Part shown: piece by piece, positions 6,343 through 14,589 of the stretch
Layout: every line of letters starts with the position of its first letter
Position numbering within the stretch: the stretch's first letter is position 1
NCBI GenBank assembly: GCA_051305935.1
Contig: JBPPMG010000551.1
Coordinates: 1 to 48,354 of the forward strand
Source: JACPDH01 sp051305935
GTDB taxonomy: Bacteria; Acidobacteriota; Thermoanaerobaculia; Gp7-AA8
Length of the DNA stretch: 48,354 nt
Direction of reading: 5' to 3'
Notes under the pieces: model-generated
What the model saw: only the letters and a program-made list of their open reading frames with translations
Told to the model about the DNA's origin: nothing
Database searches by the model: none
Position numbers and translations under genes: made by a program

Positions 6343-9243
6343 CTACTCCGTCCGCAACGCGGTGTCTCCGGTACCGTTGTCCGTGGTCGTGATGAACGGG
6401 ATGACCCGTCCGTCGCCGGAGATCACGGTGAATTTCACCTGGATGTTGTGCAGGTCTCCGTAGTCGCTCCGGGAATCACCGAGGATCTGTGTGAGCAGCC
6501 CGTTCATCTGCAGGTACTGTTTCGCTGAGAGGGTGTAGGTCTGGGAGCCATTCGAGCCGCCGGCGGCGAGTTGTGCGCCGTCGCTGAACGACACGGAGAC
6601 TTCCACGGTGACGCTGCTGTCTCCGACTTCGACCATTCCGAAGTTCGTCCTGAAGGTTCCTCCCTGCGCAGCGTTCACCGTCGCGGTCGTCGAGTCCTCG
6701 AGGCCGCCGAACGTCTGCGACTCGCCGAGGCTCAGTCCTTCGGAAGCCGGCAGCGTCGGTACGCCGGTACCGTACGTCGCTGCGCTCTCGTCGCCCTTCG
6801 TGTACGTGCGGCTCGTCACCGCGAAGGCGTCTTCGCTCGACGGCGTGACGAACAGGGCTCCGACCGATGTCCCGGAGACTTCCAGGTATCCGGCGACGAT
6901 GTTCGAGAACTGCTTCGTCTCGCTTGCGGCGAAGTCGAGCGACTTCGTTTCACCCGTCGCGCTGTAGTAGAGCGAGAGGCTCGCCGCGGAAGCGTCGAGA
7001 TTCGTGATCGTCACGTCGGAGCGGAAGCTCGTGTTGTTTGCCCCCGCCGCCGCACCGACGACCGGAATCACCATCGGCTCGCTGCCCGTGGAGTCGTACT
7101 GCCGGCGCCAGTCGGCGACGGCCCACGTGTCACCGCTCGCGTCGTCGACCGGAGTCGCGAACGCGGAGAACGCCCCCGACGTGTTCGTGATGATCGCCGC
7201 GACAGCGCCCGACGGCGCCGCGTCGCTGATCGATGTGAGGCCCCATCCCGTAAGCGACACGCCGTCCGTCGTCGAGAGAGTGTTGCCGAGTGCGTCGAGG
7301 TAAGCGATCGACGCGGTGGCGGTGCCTCCCGCCATCTCCTGCAGGTAGAGGTTCGTGTGAGACGTGTCGCTCTTCACGAGGCCTCCCAGCACGATCGACT
7401 GTCCCGACGAAGTGGAGCGATCGGTACGGAAGGTCGGCAACGCGGTGCCGTAGGTACCCGCGGCGTTGCTCTTGTTGAAAACGTTCGCGTTGACCGAAAG
7501 GGACGTCACGTCGTCGGACCGGAAATGCATCGTCCCGACCTGCGAGGTCTGTCCGAAGTAGGTCGTCACGACATCGGCGAGCGCGACCGATCCGGAGCCT
7601 GACAGCGACTCGCTCGAAGAAGAGGACGCCGAAGTCGAGGTGTAGTAGAGATCGAGATCGCTGATCGACGAGGTCAGAGAGTTCGCGATCGAGACGTCCG
7701 ATACGAACTCCTTTCCGCCGCTGCCGACGACGTGTCCGACGCCTGCGATCAGGAGCCCGATCTCGTCCGCGGCGAGCGTCGGGACCGACGACGACGTCGT
7801 ATCGCCCGACACGGTGTCGATCACGACCACTGTCGCGAGCGACGTCGAGGTACCATCCATCGGCTCGAGCTTCGATCCACTCGTGGAGTCGTAGTACGAC
7901 ACCGTGACCGTCCCGCTCGCGGATCCCTGCGGATCGTCGCCGTCAGGGCGCTGTGCGCGATCGATCGTGAAGCTGATCGTCGCGGAGGAGCCGCTCGCGA
8001 TCGTAATCGTGTTCTGGCTGAGCGTGATCCAGGCGACGTCCGTCGTCACGACGCCGGTGAGCGTGCCAGTGCCTGGATTCGAGAAGGTCACCGAGCCGTT
8101 CGGATTCGTTCCAGGCGCGGCATTGAGGTCGACGCGATTCTGCGCCGGCACGGCGTCGACCGGCCCCGCGGGCGGAGGCGACGCAAGGAGCACGATCGGA
8201 GCGCCTCGGGGAATCTCCACCCCGTCGACCTTGATGATCGAGCCTCCCTTGTACTCACCCTGCGTGAGCGTCGTCGCCGTGACCCTGATGTCCTGGCTTC
8301 CGCCTGCGGCCAGCGTGAACGACGTCGGCGTCTGCGAGAAGAACTCGCCGTCCTGAGAGAGCACGACTGAAGCGCTCGCGCCTCCCAGGTTCGTGAGCGT
8401 GTATTGCGTCGTTCCCCCCGTCGCTCCGGGCAGTTGAAGAATGGGTGGAGGGAACCTCGAGATCGAGACCGACGACGCGCTGAGCACCTCGACGATCGCC
8501 GTCGTGGTCGCGTTTCCTCCCGGCCCGGTGGCGGTCAGGGTGTAGGTCGTCGTCACGGACGGAGCCACGTCCGCTGTTCCGCGAGGGCCTTTGGCGCCGA
8601 CTCCGTTGTCGATCGTCACGCCCGTTGCGTTCATCGCCCCCCAGCTCAGCCGCGAGGGTTGCCCCGGCCTGACGGACGATGGGGTCGCCGTGAACAGGAC
8701 CGCCGGCGCGGCGCTTCCGGCCTGCCCGACCAGTGAGACGTCATCGAACAGCATGACGACGCCGCTCTGGCGCGGCACGAGGAGTCGCACCACCGCAAGT
8801 GCGGCGTCCGAGGGCGAGCTCGTCGAGGTCATGCCCGGCGTGAACGACGTGCCGGCCGGTGAAATCATCAGCGTGGCGTTGCCGACGGGGACTTTCTGGG
8901 AAGTGAGCCAGTTGACGACGATCGTCGCCGTCGATCCACCGCTCCCCGATTTCACGCTCGCCGAAAGTGTGTACGAAGACGATCCGACGACCGGCACGAC
9001 CTGCACGAGACCCTCGGCCGTGCCTTGTGTCCCCGCGCCGTTGAAAGTGAGCCGAGCCGAGCCCGAGGCAGCGGACGCCGAGGCGTCCTGGTTCACCCAT
9101 TCGGTCTTCACCGAGGGCTCGATCCCCGGCTTCCACTCGGCGAGGTCGCGATCGAAACCGGAGTTGAGCAGAAGACTCGACGCGGAGAGGTCGAGCGCGA
9201 ACAGGGAGACAGCGATTCCGAACAGTGCGGTGGCGATCTTCAC
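6343..9243 (-). CDS. Large secreted protein with CBM-, Ig- and BACON-like domains
   Basis: About 966 residues from GTG 9243, chosen because GAGGT precedes it and the protein then begins directly with a normal Sec signal peptide (KIATALFGIAVSLFALDLSA); ATG 9276 would add 11 residues. Parts in order: a carbohydrate-binding-module-like beta domain (LLLNSGFDRDLAEW at ~23 to FDDVSLVG at ~170); an Ig/PKD-like domain (TATPSSVRPGQPSRLSWGA, ending TYTLTATGPGGN) to ~250; a BACON-like domain around VTTDVAWITLSQNTITIASG; then two ~190-residue copies sharing F.SDV.I.N and LYYT/S patterns. Length and beta-rich repeats suggest an adhesin or extracellular matrix protein. No C-terminal anchor was recognised. 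Substrate unknown. Confidence 0.85.
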   Translation of the reverse strand: MKIATALFGIAVSLFALDLSASSLLLNSGFDRDLAEWKPGIEPSVKTEWVNQDASASAASGSARLTFNGAGTQGTAEGLVQVVPVVGSSSYTLSASVKSGSGGSTATIVVNWLTSQKVPVGNATLMISPAGTSFTPGMTSTSSPSDAALAVVRLLVPRQSGVVMLFDDVSLVGQAGSAAPAVLFTATPSSVRPGQPSRLSWGAMNATGVTIDNGVGAKGPRGTADVAPSVTTTYTLTATGPGGNATTTAIVEVLSASSVSISRFPPPILQLPGATGGTTQYTLTNLGGASASVVLSQDGEFFSQTPTSFTLAAGGSQDIRVTATTLTQGEYKGGSIIKVDGVEIPRGAPIVLLASPPPAGPVDAVPAQNRVDLNAAPGTNPNGSVTFSNPGTGTLTGVVTTDVAWITLSQNTITIASGSSATISFTIDRAQRPDGDDPQGSASGTVTVSYYDSTSGSKLEPMDGTSTSLATVVVIDTVSGDTTSSSVPTLAADEIGLLIAGVGHVVGSGGKEFVSDVSIANSLTSSISDLDLYYTSTSASSSSSESLSGSGSVALADVVTTYFGQTSQVGTMHFRSDDVTSLSVNANVFNKSNAAGTYGTALPTFRTDRSTSSGQSIVLGGLVKSDTSHTNLYLQEMAGGTATASIAYLDALGNTLSTTDGVSLTGWGLTSISDAAPSGAVAAIITNTSGAFSAFATPVDDASGDTWAVADWRRQYDSTGSEPMVIPVVGAAAGANNTSFRSDVTITNLDASAASLSLYYSATGETKSLDFAASETKQFSNIVAGYLEVSGTSVGALFVTPSSEDAFAVTSRTYTKGDESAATYGTGVPTLPASEGLSLGESQTFGGLEDSTTATVNAAQGGTFRTNFGMVEVGDSSVTVEVSVSFSDGAQLAAGGSNGSQTYTLSAKQYLQMNGLLTQILGDSRSDYGDLHNIQVKFTVISGDGRVIPFITTTDNGTGDTALRTE

Positions 9244-9537
9244 GGAGGACCTCGTCGTATCGGGTTGAGCGGTCATTCTAGTCCGGACCAGGGAGGTGCG
9301 GTAGCAGCCGGATTGGAAGCGGGCAAGCCTCGAGCGACCGCGTCCGGCCTTTGCCGAGCTACGCGAACCTTCTGCCGGAAACGGAGGGCCGGCGTGGAGT
9401 CTCTCCGGCGGCTCTTCTCCGGAGCTCACGCGGAGTCAGAAGATGGGGTCAGGCATGCTCGCCCACGCCAGCGCAGATTCTCCTGACACGGGACTCAACG
9501 AGACGTAGACTCCTGTTATAGACAGCAGGAGGATGGT

Positions 9538-10020
9538 ATGCGCGCGCTTGCGTTCGTCCTCGCCGTTGCCATCGCCGCCGGCAGCAGCGGCTGCAGGACG
9601 ATGGCGGGTTATGAATCGATCCCGGTCGAGTCGGAGCCGCCTGGCGCCGAGGTGATCGTCCATTGCGGAGAGTTTCACCAGACGGCGGTGACGCCGGGTA
9701 CGGTGCTGCTGGCGCGGAACGCGCCTAACTGCCGGGTTGGGATCCACAAGGAGGGGTACTTCGACGAAGTCGTCTGGCTTCGACGCGTCCCCGGACAGGC
9801 GGGGTGGATCGACGCTCTCGTCGTTTCCGCGATCACCGCGGGCGTGCTGATCACGAGCTCGGCAGGCGGAACGACCGAAGCCGAGGTCGCGGGTGAAGTT
9901 CTGGTCTTCGGAATCATCCCCTGGATCGCGAGCCTCGCAAACTGCAACTACTGCGAACACCTGCCGGAGAGCATCGATGTCGTGCTGCGCCCTCTTCCGG
10001 AACCCGAGCCGTACGAGTAG
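9538..10020 (+). CDS. Lipoprotein with PEGA-like domain
   Basis: 160 residues, ATG preceded by AGGAGG. The signal peptide carries a lipobox ending AGSSGC (Cys ~19). The segment IPVESEPPGAEVIVHCGE through TPGTVLLARNAPNCRVGIHKEGY matches the PEGA pattern of surface-exposed beta domains that typically follow a membrane anchor. A hydrophobic stretch at ~88-105 and a glycine-rich segment follow. The family resembles small envelope lipoproteins of unknown function. The phosphoesterase lipoprotein follows 91 bases downstream. Confidence 0.75.
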   Translation: MRALAFVLAVAIAAGSSGCRTMAGYESIPVESEPPGAEVIVHCGEFHQTAVTPGTVLLARNAPNCRVGIHKEGYFDEVVWLRRVPGQAGWIDALVVSAITAGVLITSSAGGTTEAEVAGEVLVFGIIPWIASLANCNYCEHLPESIDVVLRPLPEPEPYE

Positions 10021-10098
10021 GCGAGGCCGTCGTCGAACCCGACGGGGTCACGAATCGTCATTGCGTGGAGGAAGTCGTCCGACTCCGGGCTCGGTGCC

Positions 10099-10104
10099 TA
10101 TACT
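10099..10104 (+). promoter_or_regulatory. Possible -10 box with leaderless start
   Basis: TATACT ends 7 bases before the ATG at 10112, which itself has no Shine-Dalgarno sequence. If used, transcription would begin at or next to the start codon, giving a leaderless mRNA. No -35 match is seen at the usual distance, so confidence is low. Confidence 0.3.
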
Positions 10105-10111
10105 TGACCCC

Positions 10112-11074
10112 ATGAACCCAGCCATTTCGCGGCGAGCGCTCGCCGCTCTGCTCGCGACGTTTCTGTTCGCCTGTGCCGGAACCGGCGAGGAGTTCCGGGC
10201 GCAGCGTCCCGAGCAGAGTGCAGATCTTCCATCGCGGTACCCCGCGCCCCGACGGCTGGTCGCGATCGGCGACCTGCACGGCGACCTCGCCGCAACGCGC
10301 TCCGCGCTCCGTCTTGCGGGCGCGATCGACGGAGAGGATCGATGGGTCGGCGAGGATCTCGTCGTCGTTCAGACCGGCGATCAGCTCGACCGCGGCGACG
10401 ACGAGCTCGAGATTATCGACCTCCTGGAATCGCTCGGCCGGCAGGCGCGGCTCGCCGGTGGCGACGTGCACGTTCTCAACGGCAACCACGAGTTGATGAA
10501 CGCGAAGCTCGACATGCGGTACGTGACGGTTGGCGGCTACCTCGATTTCCTCGAGCCCCCGATCGGCGACCCTGCAACCGCGACGCCTCAGAATGTGGTC
10601 GACGGCGTCAGCGCCCGCAACAAGGCGATGCGGCCGGGTGGCCCGATAGCCATGCGCCTCGCACAGCGCAACGTCGTCGTCATCGTCGGGGATACGGTCT
10701 TCGTCCACGGAGGCGTCCTGCCGCAGGTCGCCGACTACGGCATCGAGCGGCTCAACGAGGAGACCCGGCAGTGGCTGCGCAAGGAACGGGAGTGCCCGCC
10801 GGCGCTGCTCTTCCCGTCGGAGGGGCCGGTCTGGAGTCGCCACTACTCGGACGAGCCCGACGAGAGCGATTGCGCCATGCTGGCGACGGCGCTCGAGCGA
10901 CTCGGCGCGAGCCGGATGGTCGTCGGCCACACGGTCCAGGAGACGGGTATCTCGTCCGCATGCGGGAACAAGGTCTGGCGCATCGACGTCGGCCTCGCCG
11001 CAGCCTACGGAGGAGAGCTCGGGATTCTCGAGATCAGTGACGGGCAGACCAGGACGCTGCAGAAGCCGGATTGA
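10112..11074 (+). CDS. Calcineurin-type metallophosphoesterase lipoprotein
   Basis: 320 residues from ATG 10112. Residues 1-21 are a lipoprotein signal with lipobox LFAC (Cys21). All metal-binding motifs of the calcineurin-like phosphoesterase fold are present: GDLHGD (53-58), GDQLDRG (89-95), GNHE (124-127), VHGG and GHT. The family hydrolyses phosphomonoesters or diesters with two metal ions; this subgroup resembles Shewanella-type cold-active tyrosine phosphatases, but the substrate is not predictable. The lipid anchor places it outside the cytoplasm. A terminator follows at 11097-11120. Confidence 0.92.
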   Translation: MNPAISRRALAALLATFLFACAGTGEEFRAQRPEQSADLPSRYPAPRRLVAIGDLHGDLAATRSALRLAGAIDGEDRWVGEDLVVVQTGDQLDRGDDELEIIDLLESLGRQARLAGGDVHVLNGNHELMNAKLDMRYVTVGGYLDFLEPPIGDPATATPQNVVDGVSARNKAMRPGGPIAMRLAQRNVVVIVGDTVFVHGGVLPQVADYGIERLNEETRQWLRKERECPPALLFPSEGPVWSRHYSDEPDESDCAMLATALERLGASRMVVGHTVQETGISSACGNKVWRIDVGLAAAYGGELGILEISDGQTRTLQKPD

Positions 11075-11096
11075 CCGCGAGTCGCCAGGAAACGAA

Positions 11097-11120
11097 AGAG
11101 CCGGTCTTTCGACCGGCTCT
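11097..11120 (+). terminator. Terminator after the phosphoesterase gene
   Basis: A perfect 10-bp stem AGAGCCGGTC / GACCGGCTCT with a TTTC loop, 22 bases after the stop. No long T-tract follows. Confidence 0.6.
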
Positions 11121-11139
11121 CGGGTTCATTCGGCGGTGT

Positions 11140-11189
11140 TGGTGGAGCTGATCGGGATCGAACCGACGACCTCCTGAGTGCGATTCAGT
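11140..11189 (-). tRNA. 3' half of tRNA-Ala(CGC), probable att site
   Basis: On the minus strand the 50 bases fold as an anticodon arm (stem CTGA/TCAG, loop ATCGCAC giving anticodon CGC), variable loop, T-arm with loop TTCGATC, and acceptor strand CAGCTCC-A-CCA. This matches the 3' half of bacterial tRNA-Ala. Upstream there is no D-arm and no GGAGCTG 5' acceptor strand, so it is not a functional tRNA. Integrases that target tRNA genes leave exactly this kind of 3' fragment at the distal end of the element. By orientation, the element should lie to the right and end at an intact minus-strand tRNA-Ala beyond the window. Confidence 0.8.
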
Positions 11190-11345
11190 TTCTTCCCGAT
11201 CTGTCTCGCGAGGACCGCGGTTTTCGGCCATATTTTGCCCCTCCATCGTTGCTGGATAACTCCGGATATCCCGAGATTCTTGTGCACCAGCCTCGAATCA
11301 GCACCGGAGGATAGAACGAGCACGCGCCGTAGTCTATTCACGAAA

Positions 11346-11372
11346 AAGCCCGCAGGTCGCTCCTGCGGGCTT
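11346..11372. terminator. Terminator, possibly bidirectional
   Basis: An 11-bp stem AAGCCCGCAGG / CCTGCGGGCTT with loop TCGCT, followed by TCTTT on the plus strand and preceded by GAAA, so it can work either way. It lies 22 bases beyond the stop of the minus-strand HTH gene and separates it from the tRNA fragment. Confidence 0.65.
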
Positions 11373-11394
11373 CTTTACGGCAACCCGGTTGTCG

Positions 11395-11913
11395 CTAACG
11401 GCGACGGGGTTTCGTACGCTGCCTCGGTCGGGGGCGCTTCGACGCCTTACACGAACCATAGTGGTTCTTCGTGCAGCCGTTTGCGTGAGCGCCAGGACGG
11501 AGGACCTCGCCCGCGGACGCACGCATTCGACGATCGGCAGTCTGCGCAGCGCGCGAGCGATACTTCGTGATTTCGGCGAGATCGATGGCCATTAGGGCTT
11601 CAGAGTGGAACCGCAGCGCGCCTCCGACTTTGAAGCTGGACGCCATCTCGGGTGCCCGGGCGTAAATCGTCTTGATCCTACACCTGGTGATCGCCGCGAC
11701 CTCACGCGGCGTAAGGACGGGGACGGCCGGCATGTATCGATCGCGATGATCGCCCGGCACGAGAAACTCGATTTCCACGCTCGTTGACGTGCCGGCGACC
11801 GGCAGCGTCAAGCGGAGCCCCGCGGGGCTCGGGGTAACTGCGCTGGCGCCGAAATGGGCGGCGAGGGCCGCCACACACGCCGGACACAGTGTCGGCGGGA
11901 TGGACCCGCTCAC
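11395..11913 (-). CDS. Excisionase-like helix-turn-helix protein
   Basis: 172 residues from GTG 11913, whose GTGA overlaps the stop of the small frame upstream. An N-terminal CPAC pair sits in a ~60-residue domain. The segment VLTPREVAAITRCRIKTIYA is a MerR/excisionase-type helix-turn-helix, followed by a FKVGGALRFHSEAL wing as in HTH_17 proteins. The C-terminal ~45 residues are rich in Arg and Lys and probably disordered. Its place next to the tRNA att fragment fits a recombination directionality factor, but it could be an ordinary regulator; no integrase is present in the window. The frame is open much further upstream, but that part does not read like protein and contains a hairpin (12068-12093). 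Confidence 0.6.
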   Translation of the reverse strand: MSGSIPPTLCPACVAALAAHFGASAVTPSPAGLRLTLPVAGTSTSVEIEFLVPGDHRDRYMPAVPVLTPREVAAITRCRIKTIYARAPEMASSFKVGGALRFHSEALMAIDLAEITKYRSRAAQTADRRMRASAGEVLRPGAHANGCTKNHYGSCKASKRPRPRQRTKPRRR

Positions 11914-12032
11914 GACGAGACCTCGCTGGCAGCCCACCGGGCAGGAGCGAGGTTCGTGGGGGATGCGACCGGCACCTCCTCGACAGGAGTCGAAGTGTCG
12001 TGTACGGTCAACTGCGTATGAGGGCTGGGCAT
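11910..12032 (-). CDS. Small hypothetical protein (40 aa)
   Basis: ATG at 12032 with GGAGGG six bases upstream; TGA at 11912-11910 overlaps the GTG start of the HTH gene, which suggests translational coupling. The product begins MPSPHTQLTV and is rich in Pro, Thr, Val and Ala with no charged core. Not recognised. The ribosome site and the GTGA overlap are the only evidence that it is expressed. Confidence 0.45.
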   Translation of the reverse strand: MPSPHTQLTVHDTSTPVEEVPVASPTNLAPARWAASEVSS

Positions 12033-12067
12033 GGCACCCTCCCGTACCGGTCAGCGATCGCTGTCCG

Positions 12068-12093
12068 AAGGCTCCCCAGCGCTGGGGGGCCTT
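12068..12093. terminator. Palindromic hairpin
   Basis: AAGGCTCCCCAGC directly followed by GCTGGGGGGCCTT gives a 13-bp stem with one G.U pair and virtually no loop. It lies 26 bases beyond the TAA of the broken gene 12119-12696 (minus), so it may be that gene's terminator. Confidence 0.45.
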
Positions 12094-12118
12094 GATTGCG
12101 ATGGCGACCATTGACCGC

Positions 12119-12696
12119 TTACCCATGTACTCCTTTCTCGCGGACAGGTACCGCGATCGTTTCGTCGCCGGTGACCTGAGTCTCGACGACACGTCGAGCA
12201 CCGCGACTATAAAGTGTGAACTCCTCCGGCGAAACGAGCATTTCAAAATCTTTGCAGGTCGGAGCTGGAAAGCCCGAGCAAGAGGCCGAACGACCTCGAT
12301 GCCGACCGCTTCCTGCTGGAAGGCCCGCTTGATGAACGCCTCGATCTGCTGAACGGCGACCTCGTAGATCTCGACATGGAGCACGACGGAGTACCGGCAG
12401 GAGCGGTCAGACAGTTCGTCGCTCGTCGGCGAGACCCACGCAGCGCGGACCTTTGGGTTCATCCCATCGAAGACTCTGCGGATCTCGTCTTCGGTGAGCG
12501 ACTTCCGGTACAGATCGCACGTCGAGTCCACGAAGTCGCGCCCTGGCTGCTTCAGGCGCCGCAGGTCATCAATCTTGTGCCGCCGCTAGGTTGGATCGAA
12601 GCCGTTTCGGAACACCTTCATCTCACCCTTCTGCTCAGCGTTAGCTCGTGCGAAGCGGTACACGCATCCGGGTGATACGGGGTAACGGCCAGTCAT
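12119..12696 (-). pseudogene. Broken gene of unknown function
   Basis: From ATG 12696 the frame reads MTGRYPVSPGCVYRFARANA and MKVFRNGFDPT, then an in-frame TAG (12588-12586), then continues as protein-like sequence (RRHKIDDLRRLKQPGRDF, SLTEDEIRRVFDGMNPKVRA, SVVLHVEIYEVAVQQIEAF). Near 12250 the protein-like character moves to another frame (FEMLVSPEEFTLYSRGARRV) which ends at TAA 12121-12119. So the gene carries one nonsense codon and one frameshift. No family was recognised. Its location beside the att fragment suggests a decayed gene of the element's integration region. Confidence 0.5.
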
Positions 12697-12833
12697 TTGG
12701 TCCCTGAGTGCGTCCACCAGCTAATCGATAGTCCGTTCATGTCTTCCTCTGCAATCTGTTTTACCGAAGGCATCACCGGCGCAATCGGAGAAGATCGAAG
12801 CTCGTTGGGAGCAGTCCATGAGTTGATCCCGAC

Positions 12834-12848
12834 TCTGACAGCGTCAGA
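12834..12848. promoter_or_regulatory. Inverted repeat upstream of the Gabija-like genes
   Basis: TCTGAC-AGC-GTCAGA, a perfect 6-bp inverted repeat 56 bases before the start of the ATPase gene, could be an operator. Further on, TACTCT at 12891-12896, seven bases before the ATG, may be a -10 box giving a leaderless transcript. The 200 bases upstream hold no other supported gene. Confidence 0.3.
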
Positions 12849-12903
12849 TCCGTCAGCGGGATCGAGGTCGCACGTGGGCCAAGATTCCGCTACTCTCGAT
12901 TCG

Positions 12904-14589
12904 ATGCGGATTCACTCCGTCAATATCGAGCACTTCCGGGGGATCAAGCTCCTCGATTGGCAACCCGAGGGTCGCTTCGCATGCCTTGTCGGACCTGGAA
13001 ACTCGACGAAGAGCACCATCCTCGACGCCATCGAGCTGGCCCTTCTTCCTCGTTGGTACGCACCGGTGTCTGACGACGACTTCCACATGGGAGACACGAC
13101 CGGGAGCGTGAAAATCGAGGTCACCGTTGGCGATCTTCCGGAGATCCTCATCCGAGACGATCACCTCGGCCTCTACCTGCGAGGCTGGAGTCAGGCTTCC
13201 GGAATCGAAGACGAGCCGCGTGAGGGACTCTCCTCCGTGGTTACGATCCGGTTTACGCTCGACGCATCGCTGGAGCCGACGTGGCACGTCGTGAATGACC
13301 GAATCCCCGATGGCGTGCTCGTCGCGGCCAAAGATCGGGAAAAGCTCGGACTCGCGCGCCTCGGCGGGGACATCGACCGTCAGCTCACCTGGATGCGTGG
13401 ATCAGCGCTTCCTCGTTTGGGCGTTGGCAACGCCGAGGCCTCAGACGCCTTGGCGACCGCTACCCGCGCGGCGCGCACCGCGATTCAGAACGTCGAGCTG
13501 TCAGAGCAGTTCACGACCGCTGCCGCCGCCGCGTACGAGGCAGCGAAGGACTTCGGAGCCGCGCCGACGACGGAGTTTTCTCCTCAGCTCGGAGGCGCCG
13601 CGACGATCAGTCTCGGCGCGATGGAGCTTTTCGAGGGTCCAATCCCGGCGCGTATGGCGGGCCTCGGCAGCCGGCGGCTCGCCGCGCTGGGGATTCAAAA
13701 CTCTGCCGTCCATGACGGCGCCGTGCTCCTCGTCGACGAAGTTGAATCCGGTCTCGAACCCCACCGCATCGGCAGGCTCCTCGTGAAACTCCGTGACCTG
13801 TCCCCGACATCGGGCCACGCGATCCTGACAACCCACTCGCCCGTCGTGCTGCGGGAACTTGCCGCCGCCGATTTGTACGTCACTCGCCGCTCCGCCGATC
13901 GAGTGGACGTCCTCCGCGTCAGCTCGGACCTGCAGGATGTCGTCCGGTCGGTTCCAGAGGCGTTGCTCGCCACACGCATTCTTGTATGTGAAGGAAAGAC
14001 CGAATATGGCTTCATCGACGTCATGCGGCACGGATGGGAGGAAGCGCGATCGATGCCGCTTGCGCATCGCGGCGCGATCTTCGTTTCTGGTGAGCTGTCC
14101 GGCGGGAGCGCGGCGCCGGCGCACGCGTTGAAACTTGCTACGCTCGGCTACAAGGTTGCACTCCTGGCTGACAGTGATATCACCTCTACGCCGTCGGATG
14201 CAGCTCTAGAGGCAGCTGGGGTGAAGGTTATCCGGTGGCAGGGGTCATGTAACACGGAGCAACGCGTCGCGTTGGACCTGCCCGAAGCCAACCTCCAGAC
14301 TCTCCTCAATTGGGCCGTCGCGGAAAAGGGCACGGAGAGCGTCCTGCAGTCGCTGAAGTCTCGCTTGAGCGACATCACCTCTGTCTCCATCGCAGATTGG
14401 CAGAAATCCGGGACGCCACTCGATGAAATCCGCAGCGCCATCGGAGCCACAGCAGCGAAAAAGGGGTGGTTCAAGGACATCGAGCGCGGGCGCGCGCTCG
14501 GGCAGATTGTGCGCGGAGCCTGGAACGACATCGCCGGTACTGACCTGCGCGTGAAGCTCGATGCCGTCGACACCTGGTTCTATGCGTGA
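12904..14589 (+). CDS. gajA: OLD-family ATPase/TOPRIM nuclease, GajA-like
   Basis: 561 residues from ATG 12904; the frame is open ~70 codons further up but the family begins at MRIHSVNIEHFRGI. The N-terminal ABC-type ATPase has Walker A as GPGNSTKST (30-38), with Thr where the last Gly of GxxGxGK is usual, a signature-like GLGSRRLAAL (~253), Walker B LLVDEVESGLEPH (275-287) and the switch His of TTHSP (~311). A TOPRIM domain follows: EGKTE (363-367) and DSD (423-425) supply the metal-binding acidic residues. In Gabija, GajA is a nucleotide-regulated DNA nickase acting with GajB, whose homologue overlaps by 8 bases here. Gabija assignment rests on this pairing and order. Confidence 0.85.
   Translation: MRIHSVNIEHFRGIKLLDWQPEGRFACLVGPGNSTKSTILDAIELALLPRWYAPVSDDDFHMGDTTGSVKIEVTVGDLPEILIRDDHLGLYLRGWSQASGIEDEPREGLSSVVTIRFTLDASLEPTWHVVNDRIPDGVLVAAKDREKLGLARLGGDIDRQLTWMRGSALPRLGVGNAEASDALATATRAARTAIQNVELSEQFTTAAAAAYEAAKDFGAAPTTEFSPQLGGAATISLGAMELFEGPIPARMAGLGSRRLAALGIQNSAVHDGAVLLVDEVESGLEPHRIGRLLVKLRDLSPTSGHAILTTHSPVVLRELAAADLYVTRRSADRVDVLRVSSDLQDVVRSVPEALLATRILVCEGKTEYGFIDVMRHGWEEARSMPLAHRGAIFVSGELSGGSAAPAHALKLATLGYKVALLADSDITSTPSDAALEAAGVKVIRWQGSCNTEQRVALDLPEANLQTLLNWAVAEKGTESVLQSLKSRLSDITSVSIADWQKSGTPLDEIRSAIGATAAKKGWFKDIERGRALGQIVRGAWNDIAGTDLRVKLDAVDTWFYA

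Noticed and set aside
11140..11189. Functional tRNA gene
   Set aside because: Only the anticodon arm to CCA is present; no D-arm or 5' acceptor strand pairs with CAGCTCC.
11395..12531. Single 378-codon gene on the minus strand
   Set aside because: The middle reads as non-coding, contains a 13-bp palindrome, and better ribosome-site-supported frames (12032, 11913) and a frame change near 12250 explain the region.
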